Source: SVEL01 sp017381055 (lineage in GTDB: Bacteria > Bacillota > Clostridia > Lachnospirales > Lachnospiraceae). Taken from it: DNA of 64,000 bases. Below, in pieces: positions 44,006 through 53,517 of the stretch. The translations under genes and the position numbers were made by a program. The DNA lies in contig JAXJYC010000020.1 of NCBI GenBank assembly GCA_036307185.1, positions 20,161 to 84,160 of the forward strand, given 5' to 3'. Within the stretch, counting starts at the first letter, position 1, and each line of letters opens with the position of its first letter. A model generated the notes under the pieces. It did no database searches and was not told where the DNA came from. It saw only the letters and a program-made list of their open reading frames with translations.

Positions 44006-45778
44006 ATGAACGTTCAAGAATGCGAAATTTTGCTTCATGTAATAAAACAACAATATGTTAACCAGAGAGTTTTAGCTGAACAAACAGGGTATTCATTAGG
44101 CATGGTTAATAAAACCTTAAAAAGTCTTATAAGTGATGGATATTTAGATGAAGAGATAAAACCTACATCAGAAGCGTATAATGTTATAGAGGCTTGTTCT
44201 CCACGAAATGCCATAATATTAGCAGCTGGTTATGGAATGAGAATGGTTCCTATAAATAAGGAATGCCCAAAGGCGTTGATAGAGATTGATGGACAGCCTT
44301 TAATACATAGATTAATAGAACAGTTAAGGGAAGTGGGAATAGAAAAAATATATATAGTAGTGGGCTTTATGAAAGAAAGGTTTGAATATTTAATAGATGA
44401 ATATAATGTGGAGCTTATTGTTAATAGCGAATACTCGTCAAAAAATAACCTACATTCATTATTACTTACAAAAGATATTCTATCTAATTCATATATAGTT
44501 CCAAGTGATATTTGGTGTAAAACAAATCCTTTCAGCAAGAGTGAATTATACTCTTGGTATATGGTAAGTGATAAAATAGATTTAGATAGTAATGTAAGAG
44601 TTAACAGAAAAAGAGAATTAGTTATTGTTGATGAAAATAAGGGTGGCAATGCTATGTTGGGAATTTCATATTTGACAGAAGAACATAGTAATGTTGTGAA
44701 AAACAAGTTGATAGAATATAGTCATGATAGAAAATATGATGATTGTTTCTGGGAAGAGGTATTAAATGAATTTGGTAAATATATTGTAAGTGCAAGAATT
44801 GTTTCAGAGAATGATGCTATGGAGATTAATACTTATGAGCAACTTAGAGAAATAGATGAGAAATCTAACCAGTTAAAATCAGACGCTATAGATGTTATTT
44901 GCAAGACTTTTGAGATAAATGTTAATGAAATAACAGATATACAGGTGTTGAAAAAGGGGATGACTAATCGTTCGTTTTTATTCGCTTGCAAAGGTGATAA
45001 GTATATAATGCGCATACCAGGTGAAGGTACAGAACAGTTAATTAATAGAAAAGAAGAGGCAGATGTTTATATAGCTATTGCAAATGAGAAGATATGTGAT
45101 GATATAGCATATATTAATGCAAATAATGGATATAAAATTACTAGATATTTTAATGATGCCAGAGTATGTGATGCAGATGATATAAATGATTTGACTGAAT
45201 GTATGAATAAATTAAGGACATTTCATAATTTGAAGCTTAAAGTTGATCACGAGTTTGATATATATAAGCAAATAGAATTTTATGAAAGCTTATGGGATGG
45301 CAATGCATCGGTATATAGAGATTATGAAGAGACTAAGAAAAAGGTTTATAAGTTAAAAAAATATATAGATGCATGCGAAAAAGAAAGATGTTTAGTGCAT
45401 ATAGATGCTGTTCCGGATAATTTCTTGTTTGTTAAAAATGAGAAACAAGAGGAAGAAGTACGACTTATTGATTGGGAATATTCTGGAATGCAAGATCCAC
45501 ATGTTGATATCGCTATGTTTTGTATATATTCTATGTATGATAGACAACAAGTTGATAGGTTGATAGATATATATTTTGAGAATGAATGTAGTATAGAGAC
45601 AAGAATAAAAGTTTATTGTTACGTGGCAATATGTGGTTTCTTATGGAGTAATTGGTGTGAGTATAAACGATTACTCGGAGTGGAATTTGGTGAGTATTCA
45701 TTGCGCCAATATAGATATGCTAAAGAATATTATAAAATCGCTGTAGAAGAATTAGCAAAGAAGGGAGAAACCTTATAG
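44006..45778 (+). CDS. HTH-LicC-LicA fusion: cytidylyltransferase and choline kinase
   Basis: 590 residues in three parts. Residues 1-62 are a winged HTH of MarR type (LAEQTGYSLGMVNKTLKSLI). Residues 66-300 are a LicC-like nucleotidyltransferase with AAGYGMRMVP and KECPKALIEIDGQPL. Residues 305-590 are a LicA-like kinase with the catalytic loop HIDAVPDNFLF and the metal site LIDWEYSGMQDPHVDIA. Together they phosphorylate choline and activate it to CDP-choline. The DNA-binding piece suggests self-regulation. AAAGGAGGAG precedes the ATG. A second LicC gene follows by one base, then a choline-type transporter and LicD. Confidence 0.88.
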   Translation: MNVQECEILLHVIKQQYVNQRVLAEQTGYSLGMVNKTLKSLISDGYLDEEIKPTSEAYNVIEACSPRNAIILAAGYGMRMVPINKECPKALIEIDGQPLIHRLIEQLREVGIEKIYIVVGFMKERFEYLIDEYNVELIVNSEYSSKNNLHSLLLTKDILSNSYIVPSDIWCKTNPFSKSELYSWYMVSDKIDLDSNVRVNRKRELVIVDENKGGNAMLGISYLTEEHSNVVKNKLIEYSHDRKYDDCFWEEVLNEFGKYIVSARIVSENDAMEINTYEQLREIDEKSNQLKSDAIDVICKTFEINVNEITDIQVLKKGMTNRSFLFACKGDKYIMRIPGEGTEQLINRKEEADVYIAIANEKICDDIAYINANNGYKITRYFNDARVCDADDINDLTECMNKLRTFHNLKLKVDHEFDIYKQIEFYESLWDGNASVYRDYEETKKKVYKLKKYIDACEKERCLVHIDAVPDNFLFVKNEKQEEEVRLIDWEYSGMQDPHVDIAMFCIYSMYDRQQVDRLIDIYFENECSIETRIKVYCYVAICGFLWSNWCEYKRLLGVEFGEYSLRQYRYAKEYYKIAVEELAKKGETL

Positions 45779-45779
45779 T

Positions 45780-46481
45780 ATGCATGTAGTAAAAAGAGCA
45801 ATTATTATGGCAGCAGGTATAGGCAAAAGAATGAATCCTATAACTCTTACGACGCCCAAGCCGTTGGTTAAAGTTAACGGCGTACGAATGATAGACACGG
45901 TTATACGAGCGCTTCATGCTAATGATATAAGAGAAATATACATTGTTGTTGGTTATTTGAAGGATCAGTTTAAAACTTTAGTTCAAGAATACGAAGGTAT
46001 AACACTAATTGAGAATCCTTACTATAATACTTGTAATAATATTTCGTCACTGTATGTGGCAAGAGAACATATTTGTGATGCTATAATATTAGACGGAGAT
46101 CAGATGATTTATAATAAGGACATTTTAAAAAAAGAGTTTTCTATGTCTGGATATAATGCCATTTGGACAGATGGAATTACAGATGAATGGTTAATGGAAG
46201 TAGAAGATGATAAAGTTATTTCTTGTAGTAGAACTGGAGGAAAAAATGGTTGGCAGTTATATTCGGTTTCTAGATGGACATATGATGATGGTGTTAAGCT
46301 TAAGGAATATTTAGAATATGAATTTGAAGTTGCTAAGAATCACCAAATATATTGGGATGATGTTGCGATGTTTAATCATTTTGAAGACTTTACATTAGGT
46401 ATTTTGCCAATGAAAAAAGGCGATATATTAGAAATAGATAGCTATGAAGAATTAGTTAGTATAGATGGTACGTATAAGTAG
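45780..46481 (+). CDS. licC: LicC-like CTP:phosphocholine cytidylyltransferase
   Basis: 233 residues, stand-alone nucleotidyltransferase. The signature is IIMAAGIGKRM and TTPKPLVKVNG, followed by IYIVVGYLKDQF and an ILDGDQMIY metal site. It lies in a lic-type module directly after the HTH-LicC-LicA fusion, so cytidylyltransferase function is encoded twice. One copy may act on phosphocholine, the other on phosphoethanolamine or another polyol phosphate. Weak ribosome site; coupled translation is likely because it starts one base after the preceding stop. Confidence 0.8.
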   Translation: MHVVKRAIIMAAGIGKRMNPITLTTPKPLVKVNGVRMIDTVIRALHANDIREIYIVVGYLKDQFKTLVQEYEGITLIENPYYNTCNNISSLYVAREHICDAIILDGDQMIYNKDILKKEFSMSGYNAIWTDGITDEWLMEVEDDKVISCSRTGGKNGWQLYSVSRWTYDDGVKLKEYLEYEFEVAKNHQIYWDDVAMFNHFEDFTLGILPMKKGDILEIDSYEELVSIDGTYK

Positions 46482-46493
46482 GAGGATATGATA

Positions 46494-48020
46494 ATGGAAA
46501 GTAATAAGAAAAAAATTGATTGGATGATAACAATAGTGCCATTTGCGATTGTAGTTGCATTGGGTATAATATTCTTTTTTATGCCAGAACAGTCTAATGT
46601 AATATTAAGTAAGATACGTTTTGTTTTAGGCGATACATTTGGTACATATTATTTAATAATAGGTTTGGGAATATTTGGGGTATCATTATTTTTGGCGTTT
46701 TCTAAATATGGAAATGTAGTACTGGGTGGTAAAGATGAGAAACCGAAGTATTCATTCTTTTCTTGGGGATGTATGATGTTTACATGTGGATTGGCTGCTG
46801 ATATATTATTTTACTCATTTTCTGAATGGGTTATGTATGTAAATAATCCTCATATTGCAGAGTTGGGCAATACTCAGGATTGGGCTAGTGTGTATCCGGT
46901 ATTCCATTGGAGTTTTATTCCTTGGGGATTTTATCTTGTTTTGGCTGTGGCATTTGGATTTATGCTTCATGTAAGAAAGAGAAATAGACAAAAATATTCG
47001 GAAGCTTGTAGACCTATATTGGGTAAATATACTGATAAGTTGCCAGGAAGAGTAGTAGATTTGTTAGCTGTATTTGCATTATTGGCGGGAACAGCAACAA
47101 CATTTAGTGTAGCTACTCCTTTAATGTCGACTATTATTAGTGAATTATTTAATATAAATGTTAGTAGAAACACTATCACTGTTATTATCATTTTAATTAC
47201 ATGTGCTATATATACTTATTCTTTATTACATGGATTTAAAGGTATTAGTCTGTTAGCAAATATATGTATATATTTATTCTTTGGTTTAATGATATTTGTA
47301 TTTGCATTTGGCGGTGAAGCTAAATTTATTATAGATACAGGTGTTGAATCAATAGGTAGAATGCTTCAGAATTTTATAGGCTTATCTACATATACTGATC
47401 CAGCTAGAAAGACGAATTTTGCACAGGATTGGACAATATATTATTGGGCATACTGGATGGTATGGTGTGTTGCAGTTCCATTCTTTATTGGTAATATTTC
47501 AAAGGGTAGAACAATAAAGCAGACAATTGTTGGTGGATATATTTTTGGTGTAGGCTCAACAATTGCAAGTTTCCTTGTATTTGGAAATTATTCACTTGGT
47601 TTACAAACAAAAGGAGTTGCAGATTTTATTACACCATATGAAGCTACATATGATGCATATGAGATGATTATTAATGTTATTAAGACATTGCCATGTGCGC
47701 CGTTGGTATTGGTATTAGTATTGATATTAATGATAGCATTTTACGCGACATCATTTGATTCAATTGCATATACAGCATCATGTTATAGTTATAATAAATT
47801 AGAGCAGGATCAGTCGCCAAATAAGTTAATACAGTTACTATGGTGTGTTTTATTGATAATATTACCTATTGGTTTGATTTTTTCGGATAGTTCAATGGCT
47901 AATATTCAATCTGTGAGTATAATAGCAGCGTTTCCAATAGGAATTGTAATGATAATGATTATATGGAGTTTCTTTAAGGATTCGAAGAAATATATAAATG
48001 AATCAGAAACACAAGAATAG
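46494..48020 (+). CDS. BCCT family transporter, probably choline/carnitine type
   Basis: 508 residues from ATG 46494; ATG 46488 lies too close to the GGAGG at 46481-46485. Twelve transmembrane helices as in BetT/OpuD/CaiT. The family signature is DWTIYYWAYWMVW in helix 8. The usual glycine-rich GMGIGL of helix 3 is replaced by CGLAADILFYSFSEW, closer to sodium-independent members such as CaiT. By position it replaces LicB as supplier of choline or a related amine for the lic enzymes on either side. Soluble tails are short. Confidence 0.88.
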   Translation: MESNKKKIDWMITIVPFAIVVALGIIFFFMPEQSNVILSKIRFVLGDTFGTYYLIIGLGIFGVSLFLAFSKYGNVVLGGKDEKPKYSFFSWGCMMFTCGLAADILFYSFSEWVMYVNNPHIAELGNTQDWASVYPVFHWSFIPWGFYLVLAVAFGFMLHVRKRNRQKYSEACRPILGKYTDKLPGRVVDLLAVFALLAGTATTFSVATPLMSTIISELFNINVSRNTITVIIILITCAIYTYSLLHGFKGISLLANICIYLFFGLMIFVFAFGGEAKFIIDTGVESIGRMLQNFIGLSTYTDPARKTNFAQDWTIYYWAYWMVWCVAVPFFIGNISKGRTIKQTIVGGYIFGVGSTIASFLVFGNYSLGLQTKGVADFITPYEATYDAYEMIINVIKTLPCAPLVLVLVLILMIAFYATSFDSIAYTASCYSYNKLEQDQSPNKLIQLLWCVLLIILPIGLIFSDSSMANIQSVSIIAAFPIGIVMIMIIWSFFKDSKKYINESETQE

Positions 48021-48031
48021 AGGTGTTGTAG

Positions 48032-48850
48032 ATGCGTAAGTTAGATATTAAGGAAATCCAAGTGGTTTCATTGGAAATACTTAAAAGAATAGCTGATATA
48101 TGTGAACAAGAAGGATTAAGATATTTCTTGACATATGGAACATTGATAGGTGCAGTTAGACATAAAGGATACATCCCTTGGGATGATGATGTGGATATTG
48201 CAATGCCGAGACCAGATTACGATAAATTATTGAAATATCTTTTAGAAAATCCTCAAGACAATTTAGAGGTGTTTAATACAAAAACATGTAAACAGTATCC
48301 ATATATGATTACACGTATTAGCGATAACAGATATGAGATAGAGATGAATAATGAGAAAAAGTATGGTATGGGTGTGTTTATAGATATTTATCCATTAGAT
48401 GGTTTGGGACAAACGCCAGAAGAAGCTTTGAAGTTTGGATTAAAGGGAGATAGATTATCTTCATTATGTTATCAGGCTACACGTAAGAGATATGCTGTAG
48501 AAACTACAAAGTCTACATTGAGAAAAATAATAAAGTTTCCAGTATTTATGTTTGCTAAAGTTTGTGGAAAAAATGTATTCCAGAAGAAATTGGCTAAGTT
48601 AGCAGGACAAAAGGATTATGATAAGAGCGAGTATATAGGTTGTGTTGTATGGTTGTCTGGTGGAATGAAGGATATATTTAAGAGAGAATGGTATGATGAT
48701 TATGTAATGATGTCATATGAAAAATATGAGTTTAGAGTTCCAAGTGGATATGATCAAATATTGACGAAGGTGTATGGTAATTATATGGAATTGCCGCCTG
48801 AGGAGGATAGAGTAGGTCATCATGAGTATATAGCGTATGCTAAGGAATAG
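48032..48850 (+). CDS. licD: LicD family phosphocholine transferase
   Basis: 272 residues, typical of LicD. The nucleotidyltransferase-like motif YGTLIGAVRHKGYIPWDDD and the following VDIAMPR supply the metal-binding Asp residues; MGVFIDIYPLDG is the second conserved block. It transfers phosphocholine from CDP-choline to sugars of a surface polymer. Last gene of the lic module; followed by a hairpin. Confidence 0.9.
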   Translation: MRKLDIKEIQVVSLEILKRIADICEQEGLRYFLTYGTLIGAVRHKGYIPWDDDVDIAMPRPDYDKLLKYLLENPQDNLEVFNTKTCKQYPYMITRISDNRYEIEMNNEKKYGMGVFIDIYPLDGLGQTPEEALKFGLKGDRLSSLCYQATRKRYAVETTKSTLRKIIKFPVFMFAKVCGKNVFQKKLAKLAGQKDYDKSEYIGCVVWLSGGMKDIFKREWYDDYVMMSYEKYEFRVPSGYDQILTKVYGNYMELPPEEDRVGHHEYIAYAKE

Positions 48851-48876
48851 ATAAAAGTGTGATAGAAATATTATAT

Positions 48877-48900
48877 AGAGCATGGAATGTTCCATGCTCT
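48877..48900. repeat. Hairpin after licD
   Basis: AGAGCATGGAA and TTCCATGCTCT are perfect arms with a two-base centre; outer TAGAAAT/ATTTCTA arms (48861-48909 zone) lengthen it. No T run follows, so it may act as a transcript stabiliser rather than a terminator. Confidence 0.55.
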
Positions 48901-48943
48901 ATTTCTATTTGTGGTGTATGCATATACGAAGAGGATTTGAAAC

Positions 48944-48972
48944 TTTACTTTTATATTAATATAGGTTATACT
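48944..48972 (+). promoter_or_regulatory. Promoter of the rhamnose polysaccharide block (first of a matched pair)
   Basis: AAACTTTACTTTT spans a TTTACT -35 (48944-48949), with a 17-base spacer to TATACT (48967-48972). The same -35 context and spacing recur at 52107-52135. Confidence 0.65.
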
Positions 48973-49020
48973 AAGACGATAAATGTTATATAATAGTGCT
49001 GTTGAGAAGGAGAAAGAGCG

Positions 49021-50178
49021 ATGCGACATATATTTATAGTTGGTTCCAAGGGAATTCCAGGTGCATACGGTGGATATGAAACCTTCGTAGATAAATTAAC
49101 AGAATATCATCAGAATAATAATGAAATAAAGTATCATGTGGCTTGTAAAGGAACAGAGAGAAAAGAAGAGGAATATCATAATGCAAGATGTTTTACTGTT
49201 AAGGTTCCAAATATTGGTCCGGCACAGGCGATATATTATGATGTGGCAGCGTTAAAAGATTGTTGTAAATATATAAAGGCTAACAATATTGAGAATCCAA
49301 TTGTCTATATTCTTGCATGTCGTATAGGACCTTTTATGGCACATTACACTAAGAAAATACATAAGCTTGGTGGTGTAGTATATGTAAATCCAGATGGACA
49401 TGAATGGAAGCGAGCTAAGTGGAGTGCACCAGTTAGAAAGTATTGGAAAGTATCTGAAAAGATGATGGTAAAGCATGCAGATTTACTTGTATGTGATAGT
49501 AAAAATATTGAGAAATATATAAAAAATGATTATGAAAAATATAATCCTAAAACAACTTTTATTGCATATGGGTCTGAAACAAGTAAGTCTTCATTAGATG
49601 ATAATGATGAAAAATATATTAACTGGTTAAAAGAGAAAAATTTGGAATCAAATAATTATTATTTGGTTGTAGGTAGATTTGTACCAGAAAATAATTATGA
49701 AACTATGCTTAAAGAATTTATGAAATCTAATACAAAGAAGTGTTTTGCTTTAATTACAAATGTAAGTGAGAATTTCTTAGAAGAGCTTAAAAAGAAGACA
49801 AGATTTCATGAGGATAATAGAATTAAGTTTGTTGGTACAGTATATGACCAAGAATTATTAAAGAAGATAAGAGAAAATGCATATGGATATTTCCATGGAC
49901 ATGAGGTAGGAGGAACTAATCCAAGTCTACTAGAAGCATTAGGAAGTACAAAACTTAATTTATTGCTTGATGTTGGATTTAATAAAGAAGTGGCAGAAGA
50001 TGCTGCCATATATTGGAGTAAAAAAGAAGGGGATTTAGCAAACTTAATTAATATCGCAGATAAAATGGAAAAAGATGAAATTGATAGAATAGGCTTGAAG
50101 GCTAAAAATAGAATTGATGAAGCTTATAGTTGGCAATTTATCACAGATGAATATATGAGTTTATTTATGAAAAAATAA
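49021..50178 (+). CDS. GT4/DUF1972 glycosyltransferase, Cps2T-like rhamnosyltransferase
   Basis: 385 residues, GT-B fold. The N-terminal IVGSKGIPGAYGGYETFVDKL is the DUF1972 hallmark; the C-terminal domain carries GRFVPENNYE and HGHEVGGTNPSLLEALGS, the donor-binding E-x7-E region. Related proteins (Cps2T, WchF) add the first rhamnose to a lipid-linked hexose in capsule assembly, fitting the rml genes downstream. Own promoter. Confidence 0.88.
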   Translation: MRHIFIVGSKGIPGAYGGYETFVDKLTEYHQNNNEIKYHVACKGTERKEEEYHNARCFTVKVPNIGPAQAIYYDVAALKDCCKYIKANNIENPIVYILACRIGPFMAHYTKKIHKLGGVVYVNPDGHEWKRAKWSAPVRKYWKVSEKMMVKHADLLVCDSKNIEKYIKNDYEKYNPKTTFIAYGSETSKSSLDDNDEKYINWLKEKNLESNNYYLVVGRFVPENNYETMLKEFMKSNTKKCFALITNVSENFLEELKKKTRFHEDNRIKFVGTVYDQELLKKIRENAYGYFHGHEVGGTNPSLLEALGSTKLNLLLDVGFNKEVAEDAAIYWSKKEGDLANLINIADKMEKDEIDRIGLKAKNRIDEAYSWQFITDEYMSLFMKK

Positions 50179-50213
50179 TTATAGTTATTAAATTAAAAGG
50201 AGTTGTTAATTTA

Positions 50214-51158
50214 ATGAAATTAGTTGATACATTTAAAAAGCAAGGGGGATTTAAGCTACTAAAGCAGTATTGGAAAGGTGGTTCGTTATTTACTGCAATG
50301 GTTCAGTTTGTGACATTGGGAAAAAGTCGAACAGCTTTAGAAATATTGAGATTATCAACACAGTTAAAAACGAAACAAAAATTGGAGAAAAAATACAAAA
50401 AACATTTACTTCAATTTAATGAAGGTTATGAAAAAAATATAGAACATAAAAAGAGTGATAAAGTTTGGGTGTGCTGGTTTCAGGGAATGGAAAATGCGCC
50501 TGCTATAGTTAAGAAATGCTATAATTCACTAAAAGAAAATTTGATTGATAAAGAGATTATACTTATTACATCTGAAAATATGTGCGAATATGTAAATATG
50601 CCAGATTATATTATAGATAAATGGAAGAATGGACAAATTACAAATACGCATATGACAGATTTGTTGAGGCTCGAGTTGCTTATTAAGCATGGTGGAATGT
50701 GGATAGATGCAACTGTGTTTTGTACAGGTAAAGACATACCAAATTATTTTTTTGACTCAGATTTGTTTATGTATCAGAGTTTAAAACCAGGTAGAGATGG
50801 TCAATGCTTGTATATATCGAGTTGGTTGATTTGTGCTAAGACAAATAATAAAATTTTAATGGCAGCTAGAAAATTATGTTATGAATATTGGAAAAAAAAT
50901 AAAGAGTTAGTTGATTATTTTTTAGTTCATCATTTTATATCAATAGCATTAGATTTTTATGAAGAGGATTGGCATAATATAATGCCTAGTGATTGTTCGG
51001 CGCCACATATCCTTCTTTTAAGATTATTTGATAGATTCGATGAAGAAAAATGGAAGCATATTACGAGTACTACGAATTTTCATAAGTTAACATATAAATT
51101 TGATGAAAGTCAAACATATATACAGGATACCTTTTATAAATATATAATGAATGATTAA
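50214..51158 (+). CDS. Capsular polysaccharide glycosyltransferase (Caps_synth type)
   Basis: 314 residues. A GT-A-like fold with ITNTHMTDLLRLELLIKHGG followed by MWIDATVF, the DxD-type motif shared by Caps_synth (GT32-like) proteins. Soluble with a basic N-terminus. Donor and acceptor unknown. AAAGGAG precedes the ATG. Confidence 0.85.
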   Translation: MKLVDTFKKQGGFKLLKQYWKGGSLFTAMVQFVTLGKSRTALEILRLSTQLKTKQKLEKKYKKHLLQFNEGYEKNIEHKKSDKVWVCWFQGMENAPAIVKKCYNSLKENLIDKEIILITSENMCEYVNMPDYIIDKWKNGQITNTHMTDLLRLELLIKHGGMWIDATVFCTGKDIPNYFFDSDLFMYQSLKPGRDGQCLYISSWLICAKTNNKILMAARKLCYEYWKKNKELVDYFLVHHFISIALDFYEEDWHNIMPSDCSAPHILLLRLFDRFDEEKWKHITSTTNFHKLTYKFDESQTYIQDTFYKYIMND

Positions 51159-51185
51159 CAAGTCGTTCTGCATTGGAGGAGAGAA

Positions 51186-52091
51186 ATGACTAGAGTTGCA
51201 GTGTTAATGTCAACTTATAATGGAGAAAAGTATTTAAGAGAACAGATGGATACAATTCTTAATCAAAAGGGGGATTTTGAATTGAAACTATTTGTTAGAG
51301 ATGATGGTTCCAGTGACAAGACAGTTGATATATTAGAAGAATATAAAAATAAGTATGGAATTGAGTGGTATCAAGGAAAGAATTGTGGCTCGGCTAAAAG
51401 TTTTATGGATTTAGTAAGGCGAGTTAAAGGTTTCGATTTTTATGCATTTGCAGATCAGGATGATTTTTGGCTTGAGAATAAAATTGTTAACGGTATTACA
51501 AAAATATCTAGTAAAGAGCCGGAATTGTATTGTGGAAATGGTATGGTTGTGGATGAAAAACTTGCTTTTTTAGGAAACAATGTATATAAAAAAACACCGT
51601 CAACAGATTTTGATACAGTGACTTGTGTAGGTGGACTGTTAGGCTGTACGATGATTTTTAATGAGAAATTATCACAAATTATTAGAGAACATAATATGCC
51701 AGAATACATGATTATGCATGATTTTTATATCGCACTGATATGTTTGGGGATTGGCGGTAAAATATATTATGATGCGAATCCATATATTAAATATAGACAA
51801 CATGGGTCAAATGTTGTAGGAGTTTCTAGGGGCATATTTGGAAAGATAAGAGATAGATTAAATAGTATATTAATAAAGCAAAAGAATAGCATACAAGAAC
51901 AGGCAAAAGATATTGTGGAGAAATATGAAGATGTGCTTTTGTTAAAGAATACTGAGTTTTTAAAGGTTGTTTCGGGCTACAAAAAAAATTTATGGACGAG
52001 ATTATGTTTGTCTGTGTCAAGAAAAACTAAATATGTGAATTGGAATAAAAGTATAACAATGCGGTTGGCTATTTTGTTTGGAAATAGATAA
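51186..52091 (+). CDS. Family 2 glycosyltransferase, probable rhamnosyltransferase
   Basis: 301 residues. GT2 start VAVLMSTYNGEKYLREQ, then VRDDGSSDKT and FADQDDFWLENK with the DxD-type site. The DQDD-W pattern is frequent in rhamnosyltransferases. It is similar in plan to the second such enzyme at 57463. Last gene before the tagD/rml promoter. Confidence 0.85.
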   Translation: MTRVAVLMSTYNGEKYLREQMDTILNQKGDFELKLFVRDDGSSDKTVDILEEYKNKYGIEWYQGKNCGSAKSFMDLVRRVKGFDFYAFADQDDFWLENKIVNGITKISSKEPELYCGNGMVVDEKLAFLGNNVYKKTPSTDFDTVTCVGGLLGCTMIFNEKLSQIIREHNMPEYMIMHDFYIALICLGIGGKIYYDANPYIKYRQHGSNVVGVSRGIFGKIRDRLNSILIKQKNSIQEQAKDIVEKYEDVLLLKNTEFLKVVSGYKKNLWTRLCLSVSRKTKYVNWNKSITMRLAILFGNR

Positions 52092-52106
52092 TTTGACTAT
52101 AGAAAC

Positions 52107-52135
52107 TTTACTTTTCTAATGGAATGATATATACT
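52107..52135 (+). promoter_or_regulatory. Promoter of tagD-rml genes (second of the matched pair)
   Basis: TTTACT (52107-52112) inside AAACTTTACTTTT, 17-base spacer, TATACT (52130-52135). Same as 48944-48972 in boxes, context and spacing. Confidence 0.65.
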
Positions 52136-52185
52136 ATATGGGTTATAGTATTGACTTATCATAATAGAAATGTATAGAGGTGGCT

Positions 52186-52581
52186 ATGAAAAGAGTGATT
52201 ACTTATGGAACATTTGACTTGTTGCACTATGGTCATATTAATTTGTTGCAGAGAGCAAAAGCGTTAGGTGATTATTTAGTTGTAGTTTTATCTACAGATG
52301 AATTTAATTGGAATGAGAAGCAAAAGAAATGTTATTTTACATATGAACAAAGAAAAAAATTACTAGAGGCTATTCGTTATGTTGATTTGGTAATACCAGA
52401 AACAAATTGGGAACAGAAGAAAACTGATGTTCACGAATATCATATAGATACATTCGTAATGGGAGATGATTGGAAAGGGAAGTTTGATTATCTTCAGGAC
52501 GAAGGTGTTGAAGTAGTATATTTATCAAGAACTCCAGAAATAAGTACAACACAGATAAAAAGTGATTTAAATAATAAATAG
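52186..52581 (+). CDS. tagD: Glycerol-3-phosphate cytidylyltransferase
   Basis: 131 residues, the usual length. The cytidylyltransferase motifs are clear: GTFDLLHYGHINLL (HxGH) and, near the end, RTPEISTTQIK (the RTxGISTT box). It makes CDP-glycerol from CTP and glycerol-3-phosphate, the donor for the TagB/TagF-like transferase at 61180. ATG 52186 is preferred to the GTG two codons earlier because of the GAGGTGG before it. Confidence 0.93.
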   Translation: MKRVITYGTFDLLHYGHINLLQRAKALGDYLVVVLSTDEFNWNEKQKKCYFTYEQRKKLLEAIRYVDLVIPETNWEQKKTDVHEYHIDTFVMGDDWKGKFDYLQDEGVEVVYLSRTPEISTTQIKSDLNNK

Positions 52582-52599
52582 TAACAGGAGGTGTTGCAT

Positions 52600-53496
52600 A
52601 TGAAAGGAATTATTTTAGCAGGTGGTTCAGGTACTCGTCTTTACCCATTAACAATGGTAACTTCAAAGCAGTTACTTCCAATTTACGATAAACCGATGAT
52701 ATATTATCCGTTATCAGTACTTATGAATGCAGGTATTAGGGATATACTTATTATATCTACACCACAAGATACACCTAGATTTAAAGAGTTATTAAAAGAC
52801 GGAAGTCAGTATGGTATTAATTTATCATATGCAGTGCAGCCAAGCCCAGATGGTTTAGCGCAGGCATTTATTATCGGCGCAGATTTCATAGGCGATGATA
52901 CTGTGGCTATGGTACTTGGAGATAATATATTTGCAGGTCATGGACTTAAGAAGAGACTTAAGGCTGCAGTAGAGAATGCTGAAAATGGCAAGGGCGCTAC
53001 AGTATTTGGTTATTATGTAGATGATCCTGAGAGATTTGGTATTGTAGAGTTTGATTCTACAGGTAAGGCCATCTCTATTGAAGAGAAGCCTGAAAAGCCA
53101 AAGAGTAATTACTGTGTTACAGGATTATACTTCTATGACAACAAGGTTGTTGAATATGCTAAGAATCTTAAGCCAAGTGCAAGAGGAGAGTTAGAGATAA
53201 CAGACCTTAATAGAATATATCTTGAAGATAGTAAGTTAAATGTAGAGCTTTTAGGACAGGGATTTACATGGTTAGATACGGGAACACATGAAAGCTTAGT
53301 TGATGCGACTAACTTCGTAAAGACAGTTGAGACACATCAGCATCGTAAGATAGCATGTCTTGAAGAAATAGCATATCTTAATGGTTGGATAACTAAGGAA
53401 GATGTACTTGAGGTATATGAAGTGCTTAAGAAGAATCAGTATGGACAGTACCTTAAGGATGTAATAGATGGAAAGTATCAGGAAAATCTTTACTAG
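52600..53496 (+). CDS. rmlA: Glucose-1-phosphate thymidylyltransferase
   Basis: 298 residues, full length RmlA. Signature GIILAGGSGTRLYPLT, then KQLLPIYDKPMIYYPLS and a VLGDNIF metal site. First step of dTDP-rhamnose synthesis. ATG 52600 with AGGAGG eight bases upstream is preferred over GTG 52591. Confidence 0.96.
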   Translation: MKGIILAGGSGTRLYPLTMVTSKQLLPIYDKPMIYYPLSVLMNAGIRDILIISTPQDTPRFKELLKDGSQYGINLSYAVQPSPDGLAQAFIIGADFIGDDTVAMVLGDNIFAGHGLKKRLKAAVENAENGKGATVFGYYVDDPERFGIVEFDSTGKAISIEEKPEKPKSNYCVTGLYFYDNKVVEYAKNLKPSARGELEITDLNRIYLEDSKLNVELLGQGFTWLDTGTHESLVDATNFVKTVETHQHRKIACLEEIAYLNGWITKEDVLEVYEVLKKNQYGQYLKDVIDGKYQENLY

Positions 53497-53517
53497 AAGG
53501 AAGAGAGGAATTGAATT

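Noticed and set aside
48877..48900. Rho-independent terminator after licD
   Set aside because: The stem is perfect but no T run follows, so it is listed as a hairpin only.
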